DNA from: Adiantum capillus-veneris
Lineage: Eukaryota > Streptophyta > Polypodiopsida > Polypodiales > Pteridaceae
DNA length: 64,000 nt
Assembly: GCA_014529385.2 (NCBI GenBank)
Contig: CM043949.1
Coordinates: 142,299,858 to 142,363,857 of the forward strand
Reading direction: 5' to 3'
A program made the position numbers and the translations under genes. Shown piece after piece: positions 10,641-23,100 of the stretch. Numbering within the stretch: position 1 is the first letter of the stretch; each line of letters starts with the position of its first letter. A model generated the notes under the pieces. The model did not search any database. It was not told where the DNA came from and saw only the letters and a program-made list of their open reading frames with translations.

Positions 10641-10942
10641 CTTAACGATAGCAGGTAATTGAAGAAGCCCAAAAGGAAGTGCACATTCATGTTCTAAAGA
10701 GGAAAGCCGCAAGACAAACGATCCCTCAAGTTATACCACTCAATATCCTTCATAATCAACTCCTAGCAGAGGATGGGGTTGAAACTGATGACAAGTCGCT
10801 GAATGGTCTTGATATGTGCATCGTAGTGAATTTGAACAAGGATTACAAAGTTGAGGCTTTAGCAAACATAAGTGCCAGAGTCAATGAAGTTAGCTATTCT
10901 ACTTATTGCAAAGAAACTACTCAACCACTTAAGTATTGTTGA
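10641..10942 (+). pseudogene. Unrecognised tail of element A
   Basis: An 87-codon open frame (10679-10942) just after the integrase C-terminus, in the position where Ty3/gypsy elements have the end of pol or a short 3' extension. No motif is recognised. It may be only the eroded polyprotein end. Confidence 0.35.
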
Positions 10943-13362
10943 ACAAAGGATGCACCAGAAAAGTCACTCTGACTATAGGGAAAACCAACTTAAAAGGTAT
11001 AGTTGATGGATTCTCTTGCCTGCATACTTTCATATGCAGTGTGGATGAACACATGAATGAAGACTTAATCTTGGAAGTTCTATGGATGTAGATTTATAAA
11101 ACATTTTGAGATACCAAAATTTTGGAGCTTACACTTAAAGGAGGATAGATTCAGATACCATTTTCATACAACAAAGAGGAATGGAACGAAGCTCTCGGTG
11201 ATTTCCAATCAAAGAAGCATAAGTCATCAAACACAATTACAACTGCTACTTTACTAAAGACTTCTTCTCATCAACCTATCATGCAGGGAACCATGGAAAT
11301 TTGGATACCCAAAAGTCAGCTCATCAATCGACTTCAGCAAATCTGGATGTCTAAAACACTGCTACACACTGCCAACAAGCCCAAGGTACACCCGTCATAC
11401 CTACATTATCAACAAAAACCGTAGCTACCAAAGATGAAGTGGATATGCCAACCAAAGTAGGAAAGCTAAGATTACAATGCCAACTGTCAAAAGTAGACAA
11501 ATCAAAGTAGAGCCAAGAAAAATAACATATTGATGGGTACCAAGGACAACACCAAAACTAAAGTTAACTTCATTTGAGTACAAATGGGTACTAAACACTA
11601 GAACATCCGCCACAATGGTGACCATAAATTCCACCGACTCCTGCAACAACAACTACATATTGTACAATCAAATAACGTGAATTGTTTTACATGAATACTT
11701 TTTAAGAGAGTTCAAACACATGATACCTTGCCATCAAAAACCCTTGAGTGCAATACTCAAGACCCACCTCTTGCACAACATTGTGTGTTTACATGCATTG
11801 AAATCAATAGCATTATAGGCCCAAATAGGGCCATGCATACCGGACGGTACTTTGTCGTCCCGAGGGACTTCAGCAAGGAGGGGGGGAGACATTCTGGATA
11901 GGGACCCAAGCATATTGATCTGGAAGATAAAATGACAATGTTTAAAGTAATTGGGCGTTAACCCGTAATTTTTCTTAAAAATTCAAATGATATGCCCTAA
12001 TAACAAAATGAAGGGGAAATGCAATATGATAACCCATAGATGTGTGTATATATTGTACATACATGTCAAAAAGCCAAAAAAAATAGTGCAATTTTTACTT
12101 GTAATGTGTGTTTTCATGCCAAAATCATATCAAAAGAGAGCAATCCACAAAAATATGGCCAAATAATAACATTACAAGTGTTTTCATATTTTTGAGTGTA
12201 GATGGAATTTTTATGAGTAGTTTGATTCATTTCCTTCAAAATTTGTTAATAAAAGCTAATAAAAGCCAAAATAAATAAAACAAATGAGCAAGAATGTAAA
12301 TATTGGATTCCGACTTCAAATACCAAATCTCGAAGCTCAATGGAAAGACCAAATTTTTTGGGGCAATTCAAATCAAGAAACTCAATGTCCACTCTGACTC
12401 ACTCGCTATTTGGGACAAATTGCAACAAAAAGGTCCATGAATGTTGGTTTTCAAATTTTTTTGATTCAAGAGTACACTATGAAGCCTACTAAGCTCAATG
12501 GTTAGGTATGGGACAGGGAGTGCCAAAAAATTTTAGGTATGTATAGTCCCTTATACCATTTTCTCTCTCGTTTGCATTCTAGCCCATTAGAGAGAGAGCT
12601 TTAGTTAGTGGATTTTGATGATCTTCCACGCACTCCTATGCACCTTCTTCCAAATCTTACTCAATCCAACTATGAGAGGTAAGTTTCTAACTGTGTCTAA
12701 AAGTATTTTGATTATGACTTTGCCGATCACAAGGGCTGTAGGGGGACATGGTAACACATGGAAATCTATGAACTTTCGGGAACAAAAATACTAACATCGG
12801 CCACACCAAACATACAAATCGAACCATAGGCTCATCACTAGTGGGAGAACACATTGGTGGGCTCAAAGATGCAAAATATGCCAGAAGATGACCTAGTATC
12901 TTCGGCGCACTGTCGTGCTGTGGCACGTAAAAGTGGGAATGAATGCTAGGAGATTTATTTTGTGACTTTTTAGATACATAAGTATATTTCTCATGATGCA
13001 CATATGTATATCTAAGTATAATAATAAGCTTTCTATCTCATCCTATTATTTATCTCAAGGATAATATATTCTTACTTTACCATTAGAAAGTACTATGGAA
13101 AGAAACGTCAATAGCTCCGTCTCTTTAACTCGGGGCAACAAGCATTAGTTCTTTCTTTCTACTATCTCATATCATCTCACACTCTAGCTAGATCCTATGT
13201 CTAGGGTAATTTTCAATATATATATTTTCTATATATTCTGTATATTTTAATCACATTCCTTTTTTAATAGCTACTAGGAAGGAATCAAATCCTAGTGGGA
13301 CACTAGCTTGCATGATTTTCAAAGATAATCATTATTGTAAGGATTCTTACAAAACATTGTCA
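10943..13362. other. Unassigned; possible 3' untranslated region and LTR of element A
   Basis: No convincing gene. A purine tract at 11875-11889 (aaggaggggggga) is a candidate polypurine tract for element A, but what follows (gacattctgg) does not start with a clear TG LTR end, and no second LTR copy is visible upstream. The rest is AT-rich and featureless. Confidence 0.4.
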
Positions 13363-15954
13363 CATTAGGAAAAATATGAACCCTCTAGGGGCCCTTTGGG
13401 ATTAAGGTTAATTAGAGGCCAGCCAATAGGAAGAGGGTGGTGGACACACTCTATACCCTCAAAAAAGTAGGGGGACAATGTAGCCTTACACCTCTTAATG
13501 GCCTCTTACCTAGTGAGAAGGTAAGGGAGGTGGCTAGGGGAAAGGGAGGGGTGGGGGGGGGGGGACCACTTTGACTTTTTTTCCCCCACTTTTTGGCCCG
13601 GATTTAAAAATACACTAAAAATTTCAAAATTTCAAGTTTTCCCTCCTTAAAAGGTCCCCTAACCTATTTCATGGTCAAAAAAGTATTTTTGACCTCCAAA
13701 AGTAAAAAACGAGCACTAAAAAATTCCAAAAAATTAAAATTTTTCAAAAAATTTCAAAACATTATTTTCCACCCTCCAAAGTCTTTCCAAATCTATTCTA
13801 TAGCTAAAAGTGATTTTCTCTCTCTACAAACCCTTTTCCAAGCTCTCCATGGCTCCAACAACCACATGCACCCCCTATAGTCCAACATTATCTCTCTACT
13901 AGCTTTCTCCCATCTCCATTGTAGCACCAAGCAAGCTTCTTCCCCATCTCTTCCCCTTGCCCACCACATAGTTCCACACCAAGCTAGCTCCTCTCCCTTC
14001 TGTCACCTCCATTACAGCATGAAACAAGATTCTCCTCCTTCTACTTTCATTCACTCGCACTACATGGAAACCTCTACTCCCGAAGGTGGAAAAAGCATCA
14101 ACTCACATGACTTGCATACCACAAGAACAGGAGGTGTGAATAGTGCATGGGCATTGCAAGGATTCATCTCCAACATAAAGATAGAATGGTGAGAAAACTA
14201 CCCTTGTAGCTTACATTCAGAGCTTAAGATCATCTCCATCTTTAAGTTTATCATGCTGGAGGGAATTAACCTCTTTATGGCTTTCAATGTTTAGGCTTCA
14301 CACCTCATAACATTGGGTGGTGCTATTTTGTTGATGGCTTTGGTGTGCCATCTATAGTTTTGTAGCATGTGATTGAGTCTCACAATGTAAGTAAGTTGTG
14401 TTATCTATGGAGAGTCATCAAAGATTTTTCTTATAATTTATTCTTTGTATAGTTGTCATTAGATTATTAGAATGATATCATTTTGTACTTTATAACTTTG
14501 TGCTCACATAATCTGTTGTTTACTTACAGAGTCAACTTGTTTTGAGAGGACATGAGCAAGCAACCATGTGCAGAGATGGAAATCACCCTATTTTTGTTCC
14601 GTGAGGAACCTTTCACTACCGTGTTAAAAGATTTTGATAAGAATAGAAGGATTTTTGTAGAATCTTGAACCAATAGGTACTCTCTAGGAGCTCTTAGAAA
14701 AGCCACCCCTATAGTACTACTATCTTCCCTAGTGTCATAGATACACAAATACTCGTGTATATGAATCTCTAGATGAGAAAGACAAATACTTGTAAGAGAA
14801 GCCTAACAGCAGCAACATTGTCTCCATTTGTAATTATTTTTATGAGGTTGGATTCCTCTATAAATACAATATAAATATTTCTTTTTGTTGAATGGTGTCG
14901 CACTGAGTGAGAGTATTTTATTTAGATTACTGGAGTTTCATACAGATTTGAGAAATATTGTTGATTTTTTTGGATATTCTGATTTGTCTGTAAGATGTTT
15001 GAAGTTTCAAGTCTTAATCATTCCACCATGAAGAAATTCATGCAATATTTTGATTTCAGTTTAATCACTAATGGTTATTCTTATTAAGTGGATCATAACC
15101 TTTGTCAAGATGTCCTCATTTGGGGATGTTGAATATATATCAATAGCAACATTTCAAAAGTTGAGAAAGCTAAATTCTTGCTTTCCAAAATGTTATTGTT
15201 TCCATACTATTCCTATGCCAAGCTTGACTTAGAGAAATGACAATTTGAGATGGAGGTGTAGATATATAGGGGTGAATTATTATTGATTCTTGTTTCATCA
15301 TATATATTATAAAGCCTTTGAGTTTCCACCTTTTTGAGTAGTGTTGACAAGTTTTTGGTATCAAACCTTCTTAAATATCCCTATTCATTCGCTATTGGTA
15401 GCTATTTATTTGGTATTGTTAAAGATCATACCAATATCTATCACCTTGTGAACTTAATTGTTGAATTGAGGATTTGATTTTTACTATGTAGCTCATTTGG
15501 ATAGAGAAAGTGTAAACATAAATTATAGATACATGCATTGTTAACATAGAAGATATGTATCACTCGAACCTATATAACTGCTAATCAAGAAACCTTTGGT
15601 CGGATACTATAACAATAGGGGTCACATGTGGTTTTAAATACCAAAGAAATGGCTTTAACCAAAACATTTCCAAGAACACGTGGTGAACACAAGGAAGTAA
15701 AAATTGGCTCCTTGTTTGGTTGATTTCTAGTGCTAAATGTTCTGAGTGCACAAAATTTGTGAGGCCTTTGGCCTTGCGAGTTCACTAAAGTATATGTAAC
15801 ATAGCACATGTGTTCAACAGAAGGGAATTTATATTCTTGTAAAGTTACAGAAACATGTGTAGGTAAGGCCTATAAGGGCTACTTTCAATCCATTGTGGTG
15901 AACGGACATGATATAGAAAAATTTGACATAGTGAATACTCCGGACATCAAACAC

Positions 15955-17275
15955 TACAACTCTATCTCATGGCCATACATTAAAACAAAGCCCCTATTTG
16001 TCATTTTGAAGCCCCAGAGACCCTCAACAAGAGGGACCACAACGGCGCGTAGAATGCCCATCCAGGCACAAATAGGGACCAAGATATTTCCAAGAACAGG
16101 GGATGGACACAAGGAAGTAAAAAATGGTTGATAAGCATGATACAAGGTTTAGGTATCTGCCATTTGGGGGGGGCAAGGGTTGCTATGAACACATTAAACT
16201 GCCCAGTTCTATCTCATGGACATGCATTAAAAAAGCTTGTACTTGTCATTTTAGGGGCCCAGGGACCCTCAACAAGAGGGGCCACAAGGGCGCGCAAACT
16301 GGCCATCCAAAATTTTTGGATGGCCAGTTTGCGCGCCCTTGTGGCCCCTCTTGTTGAGGGTCCCTGGGCCCCTAAAATGACAAGTACAAGCATTTTGGAT
16401 GGCCAGTTTGCGTGCCCTTGTGGCCCCTCTTGTTGAGGGTCCCTGGGCCCCTAAAATGACAAGTACAAGCTTTTTTTAATGCATGGCATGATACAATGTT
16501 TAGCTATTTGCCATTGTGGGGGGGGGGGGGGGGGGGAGTTTGCTATGAATACATTCATTTGTCCAACTCTATCTCATGGCTAAGCATCAAAATTTTTGGA
16601 TGGCTGATTTGCGCGCCCTTGTGGCCAAATTTTGGATGGCTGATTTGTGCGTCCTTGTGGCCCCTCATGTTGAGGGTCCCTGGGGCCCTAAAATGACAAG
16701 TACAAGATTTATTTTTATGCATGGCATGATACAATGTTTAGCTATTTGCCATTGTGGGGGATTGGGGAGTTTGCTATGAATACATCAATTTGCCCAATTC
16801 TATCTCATGGCTATGCATAAAAAAAAGCCTGTACTTGTCATTTTAGGGCCCCAGGGACCCTTAACATGAGGGGCCACAAGGGCGCACAAATCAGCCATCC
16901 AAAAATTTTGGATGGCTGATTTGCGCGTCCTTGTGGCCCCTCATGTTGAGGGTCCCTGGGGCCCTAAAATGACAAGTACAAGATTTATTTTTATGCATGG
17001 CATGATACAATGTTTAGCTATTTGCCATTGTGGGGGGGGGGGGGGTTGCTATGAATACATCAATTTGCCCAATTCTATCTCATGGCTATGCATCAAAAAA
17101 AGCATGTACTTGTTATTTTAGGGCCCCAGGGACCCTCAACATGAGGGGCCACAAGGGCGCGCAAATCAGCCATCCAAAAATTTTGGATGGCTGATTTGCG
17201 CGCCCTTGTGGCCCCTCATGTTGAGGGTCCCTAGGGCCCTAAAATGACAAGTACAAGCTTTATTTTTATGCATGG
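15955..17275. repeat. Array of palindromes and G-runs inside TIR-1
   Basis: About five tandem units of ~280 bp. A full unit has a near-perfect palindrome of ~150-160 bp whose arms run from gtacttgtcatttta to its inverse (one spans about 16830-16981, centre ~16905; others centre near 16314 and 17180), then a ~120-bp spacer with a G-run (up to ~20 G at 16517-16536). Some units lack an arm (16580-16715) or have an extra arm (16393-16473). Single-strand folding would give very stable hairpins. Confidence 0.92.
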
Positions 17276-18819
17276 TCATAATCAACGTGCAAGTTGGCAA
17301 TTTCTTAAAAAATGATGTAAAACAGACATTTCTTACTTTTTCCTTAATCTACGGGCTCGAACGAGCATTAAAACCATGAAATTTGAAAATACTCAAAGAG
17401 CCAATGTTTTTTATTGTGTTATAGACTGTATTTCCTACCTACAAAACTTTCTCAAAATCTCACCCTAACACCTTCAAAAGTGGCTTCCAAGGAGTGCCCT
17501 CGATCAAAAATTGAAACTGAAGGAAAACAATCAGAATGAACTCCTAGACTGTGTACAAACTTTAAAATAACCAAAATTTCCTTTTAAAAAAAGTTATTGC
17601 TAAAAATTTGAAAATAGACCACCCTTAGACTTCCCACAATGATAGAAATCAAAAGGTTCAAGGAGAGGTCTGGTGTCACAAGTGCATGGTAGGAATCTAA
17701 TCGAGGCTTATTCCGTCAAGATCTCTTATACTTTATTATGTCTTCTCATGTACAATCTTACCAAACAAAAACAAACTTACACTTTAAATGACTACAAATT
17801 TTATTTAACTTATCAAACAATCTAAAATATGGTAGACCTAGAGTGCTCTTACACATCAACAAACAAAAAAGTCCAAATTTCTTCTCATTAACTTTGATAA
17901 ACATACATCTGTGAACACTTTACAAGGAGTAGTGTGGTCATAGTTCTTACATCCATTCCATGACATGGTATGCTCCTGGGGTGACCTATCACATAAAAAT
18001 ATCTTTGGTAGGAGTGCCCTCATGTTAGGAAAGAGTGTGTTGCTGCTGATGAAAAGTTTTTGCATTGTCCTACTAGGGATCTCTTCATGTCAGCATAATG
18101 ATTTTTGGTGTAGTGGGAGCCACATTGCCGCTGAGGAGAGCTTTGTGCCACCGTAAAAGCTTCATGTTATGCCAGTTCCTTGAGCCGTTCTTGCAAACAA
18201 CGCCACTCAACTAGCATAGCAAGAGGTCACCTTGTAACAAAAACATGTATGAATTCAACATTTGCAAGCTATATAATGAAGACACTTGTTAAGTATATGT
18301 TGTACAAATTTGCAAGTATTTCTATCTAGTTGGGAATAAACAATATAAAAATATACATTAGGATGAGACTACCACCCCTAATAAGCATGGATTTGAAGCA
18401 CCTACTTGCAAGATGTAACAAAGAAGACTGTTTTAGAGGAAAAGTGGTGACACTTGGCCTCTCTAACCTGCAGCCTTTCACTATTTGTGCATAAAAGCAA
18501 CCTTTGTGCCAAGCACTACAAAACAAGTAGAGGCAACACCTTAGACTTCAAATTTTATGATAAGAAGAACACAATCAAAAGTAAGAAGTATATTGTTACC
18601 TTGCATAAAGGGGTGTTTTATTCAAATATGTGATGGTATTGGCAAGATATTGAAGAATCGTCAACATTCATCTCATCGATGCTACGACGTTCCTGGGATG
18701 ACCTCTACTCACCCTCACGTGCGGCCTTCGATGCAAACGTTGCGAACAAGCAAATATGTATGCATACGATTTGTGATGTCCTTGAGCACCATGGTAGTTG
18801 TTGCATGAGGAAGCAAAGG

Positions 18820-19050
18820 ATGAAAAGAGAGAGGGGGGAGGGAGAGAGAGGAACATGGGAGAAGACAAGGGGGTAGTGGGGGAGAGAGGGAGAGAGTGGA
18901 GAAGGAGGAGAGAAGGGGGCAGGGAGGGAGAGGGAGGAACATGGGAGGAGAGAAGGGGACAGTGGGAGAGAGGGAGAGAGGGGAGGAGGAGGAGAGAAGG
19001 GGCAGGGAGGGAGAGGAGAGGGAGAAAGGAGGGAGGAGGAAGAGAGAAGA
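18820..19050. repeat. Purine (GA/GGA) block in TIR-1
   Basis: About 230 bases made almost wholly of G and A on the plus strand. TIR-2 has the complementary CT-rich block at 52410-52675. Open frames across it (Glu/Arg/Gly repeats) are composition artefacts. Confidence 0.93.
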
Positions 19051-19559
19051 AAGGTTTTTTTTTTTTGGGGAGTTTTTTTTTTGAAAAATTGGACTTTTAG
19101 TGCTTGTAAGTTTAAAAAAATGTCAAAAAATACTTTTTTGATATGGATATATGTTGGGGGAGAGTTTTAAGTCAAAAATAAGTAGAAATAACTTTTTTTA
19201 AAAAAAGTCAAATTTTGGCTCTTAGTGATCCACGTTTTTGATGATGTGGCCACACCTCTTTACTCCCTTCACTTTCAAAAAGCTAGAGAGAGAAGGTGAC
19301 CTCTTAGGTCCACATCCTACATGTGTCTAAAAAAAAGGCTAAAAAAGCCTACTCAAAACTAGCTTCTTGAATGCCCTTGTCCCCTTAACCCTACACACCA
19401 TTAGCCTTAATCCCTAAAAATTAGGATTCCTTACAAGGCCCATGAAAGGTTCATATTTCTCCTAATGAGGAGCAACATCATGCTTTCATATTACATGAGG
19501 TGTCTATTGGAATCAAATTAAAGTCAAGGCTAAGGGAACCACAAGAAGACTTTTGCTAC

Positions 19560-20101
19560 TGATAGCCGTTTTTCGGCTCTTTGTAATTGCCACAATGAGT
19601 TACCTCACCCTACCAAAATCACCCAAACACTGTGGCTATCCTTACCATTTCACTGTACATAGGCGTGCGTGAGTCACGGGACTTTTCCCATATCTTCTTC
19701 AAAAACCCTCAATTAGCTAGTCATTGGGCTAGTTGAGCCAAAAAAAATAAATAAAAATATAAAATATAAAAAATATAAGTATATTATGGCCCATGCATAT
19801 GTAAATATTTCTTTGTATATAGGGCCTAAATAAAAGATTTTTTCATAATTATTTTGGTATTATTTAAATATTTCTACCTAGGTGTGTGTTATTTATGCTT
19901 TGTACATTGCCTCACCATTACCACAATTTTTTCTTACCATTTTTCATACTCTTTATTCCATATAGAAATATTTTCATGTAAGCTTCTCTTATATTTTGTG
20001 TAACTCCATCCCAACAAAAATCCAAAAAAACTAGTTCTATTTATGTGTATATTTTTTTCACTATTGTGATTTTTTCCTTCCTACATATATTCTCTATTAC
20101 A
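19560..20101 (+). repeat. LTR1 remnant of B1
   Basis: Starts TGATAGCCG like LTR2 (24068) and LTR3 (33699) and follows LTR2 to tctctattac, where pol sequence begins. TTAC is present at both parental breakpoints (LTR2 near 24606 and B2 pol near 29754), a 4-base microhomology at the junction. Confidence 0.93.
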
Positions 20102-20112
20102 TCAAAGGGAGA

Positions 20113-23100
20113 TTGGTTAGGAAAGGTCTAGTGGATGGGGGTGCACAAATTTGCATCATGACAGAGGGACTCATGCAAAAACTAGGCATGCACATCCATG
20201 AGACACCTGAAATTAGGGTCAAGATGGCAAACAATAGCAAGGCTAGGTGCGTAGGCATTTGTAAAAATGTTTTTGTGGAGGCCTTTGGCATTAAGAAGGC
20301 AGTGGATTTCTATGTCATGTCTACCAAGGGAAATGGTTACCCATTTATCCTAGGAAGACCATGGCTAATGAGAATGCGAGCTTTGCAGGATTGGAAGAGT
20401 GGAAAGCTAATTTGCAGGAATGACAATCACAAGAAGGTTGTCTTTGACATGAAGGAGCAACGCCAAGAGGAGCTCCATGAAGAATCATCTCAAAGTGAGA
20501 CGGAAGAAGGTTGGACCGATAGCACTTCAGAAGAAGAAAGTAGCAGCAGCATTACTGAAGAGGAGTCTTCCATCGAAGTCATGGGGGTAAGGTTTAAGCC
20601 AAGCAACCAAGAGACCTCTTGTCAAGGCTTGGAGGAGGTAGGTCCTCAAGAGAACGAAGGTGTTCAAGATGAAGGGATGCTGGAAGGTATGCTATCAACA
20701 ACACTTACAAAGGATGAAAGAGAGGAGTTCAAATGTGTGCTAAGGAAGTTTCCTAGGCTTTTTGCTAAAGACTACACCGATGTGCGTGGAGTAGATACTG
20801 TTCAACACAAAATTGAGTTGAAGCCAGAGGCCACACCTAAGGCTCAGAAGCTACGAAGGCTAGGAGTCATCAAGGAGCAGGCTTTACTCAAGGAGGTAAG
20901 AAAGCTTCTAGCAGCAGGTTTCATTTATCCAGTGGAGAATTCAGAGTGGGTCTCTCCCGTTGTTGTCACTCCTAAGAAAAACGGAAAGTGGAGGGTGTGT
21001 GTGGATTACCGTCCACTCAATGAGGCAACAAAAAGAGATCACTTTCCCCTCCCATTTCAGGATGAGATACTAAATGAGGTAGCTGGTCATGAGAAGTACA
21101 CTGTGTGTGATGGCTACTTAGGTTACTTTCAAATAGGGATTGCATTGGAGGATCAATTGAAAACAACCTTTATCACTCCTTGGGGTTGTTATGCTTTTAG
21201 AGTCATGCCATTTGGTCTGACAAATGCTCCTGCAACATTCCAACGTTTCATGAACATGGTGTTTCAAGCATTCTTTGGAAAGTCAATTAGGGTGTTCATT
21301 GATGATTTCTGTATTTATAGCTCAAAATCATTGCATCTACAAAGGGTAGAAGAAGGTTTAAAGAAGCTCTACGACATGGGAGGTCAACTCAACCCCGACA
21401 AGTGCCACATAGGTGAGGATGAAGTGATCTTGCTCGGTCACAAGGTTTCCTATAAAGGAATTGAGGTGGATCCTTCAAAGGCAAAGGCTCTTATTGAGCT
21501 CCCCTCACCCAAGAATCTCAAAGAGGTCATATCATTCGTTCAAAAAGTGAAGTATATGTCACGCTTTATTCACTTAGCTTCGGAGTTGCTTCATCCTTTG
21601 CAAAAGTTGACACAACAAGTAGAATTTGCATGGTCTGATGAGCTTGAAGAGTATTTTTGTAACATTAAAGTCATTTTGTCAGAGCTACCAACACTCATGC
21701 CTCCTTGTTGGGAGTACACATTCTTTGTTAGCTCTAGTGTTGGAAGGGAAACAATTGGTGCTGTGTTGCTACAACAAGATCCCCACAGTACAAGGATGCG
21801 ACCCATCTACTTTGCTAGTAGGGTCATGAATGCTTTGGAGAGAGACTACACAGAAGCAGAACTCATGATGCTTTCTCTCATGTTTGCGGTGAGAAAGTTT
21901 AGATCCTACCTGCTACCAAAACCTTTTGTAATTCTCACTGCAGAGAATTTGTTCCCTTGGGTGTCATCTCAAATGAATCTTAGTACTAGGATCTCAAAGT
22001 GGATTATGGAGTTGCAAGAGTTTCAATACTCTTTCAAGGTAGAAGATAGTGTGCGTGCACAATTGGCATGGATTCTCACTTATAGGGTGCATGAAAAGGA
22101 GATTAAGGTGCCTGAAGTAAAGACCCTACCATTACCACCACCAAAAAGTATTCCTAATGCTTTTACCTTGTTCTTTGATGGAGCTTTTCGTCGAGCCACA
22201 GGAAAAGCAGGGGGAGGGCTAGTGTTGCTCAACCCAAGTGGAGAGGTGGTCATGAAAGAGAAGTTCAATCTACCAAGTTCAGCTAGCAACAATGAAGCAG
22301 AATACGACACACTAATTCATGGTTTGAAGATGTGCATTGGCCAAGGGATACAACGCCTCATGGTAAAGGGAGATGCTCTTCTCATTGTTAAACAGATTTT
22401 AGGCACTTGGGCATGCAAGAATGAGAGATTACGGACAAAAGTTCATGCCATTCGTAGATTGTTTAATCAATTTGAAGAAGTGCAACTATATCATATTCCT
22501 AGGAAACAGAATGAAGATGCTGATTTACTTGCACAACAAGCCGTTGCATGTGTAAAGAAAGAAGTGCTGGTCATCATGGTGGCGGCTGCTGTGAAGCAAC
22601 CGAGGTACCAGGGATTGGAGTCATTGGCTCCCATCATTGGCTACATTTTGGAGGGTGAGTTTCCACCAGACTTCACAAAAGCTCAGAAGAGGAGACTCAT
22701 GAAGAAGGCAAGCGTATATCTCTTCCTAGAAGGCTCCCTCTATCAAAGAGGGAGGGATCAAGTATGCAGAAGAGTACCAACTATTGAGGAAATTCCAGCC
22801 ATTCTAAAAGGTTTGCATGAAGAAGCATGTGGTGGTCATTTTGCCCAAGAATTAACTGTGAAGAAGATTTTGCTTGCGGGGTATGTTTGGCCAAGTCTGC
22901 ATGTGGATGTCCAACATTGGTGTAAAAGTTGTCACAATTGTCAGATAAATGGGAATAGAAGATTGGTTTATGGTCCAAGGCAAATCGTGCTTGCAAATGG
23001 ACCGTTTGAAAAGTGGGGCATTGATGCTATGGGTCCTCTGCCTAGGACAAAAAATGGTAAACTCTACATTCTGGTGGCTGTAGACTATATGACTAGGTGG

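Larger units (their letters stand above)
13363..19467 (+). mobile_element. TIR-1: 6.1-kb non-coding element with terminal inverted repeats
   Basis: Starts CATTAGGAAAAATATGAACC and ends with the reverse complement of CATTAGGAGAAATATGAACC. Similarity between the ends continues patchily inwards (gggattaagg-taat occurs in both). The whole element is matched in opposite orientation by TIR-2 (52008-57682). It has no transposase-like frame; contents are AT-rich DNA, a palindrome array (15955-17275) and a GA-rich block (18820-19050). The flanking bases show no target duplication longer than one base (a). It is probably a large non-autonomous DNA transposon of a superfamily I cannot name. Confidence 0.75.

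Noticed and set aside
16124-17121. Several overlapping frames with recurring GPWGPKMTST-like text
   Set aside because: They repeat because the palindrome units repeat; the same text appears on both strands.
18798-19100. Glu/Arg/Gly-rich frames
   Set aside because: Composition artefact of the purine block; the TIR-2 copy gives different frames.
13363-19467. Helitron as explanation of the TIR element
   Set aside because: Helitrons lack terminal inverted repeats and have TC...CTRR ends with a hairpin; here both ends are CATTAGG in inverted orientation.
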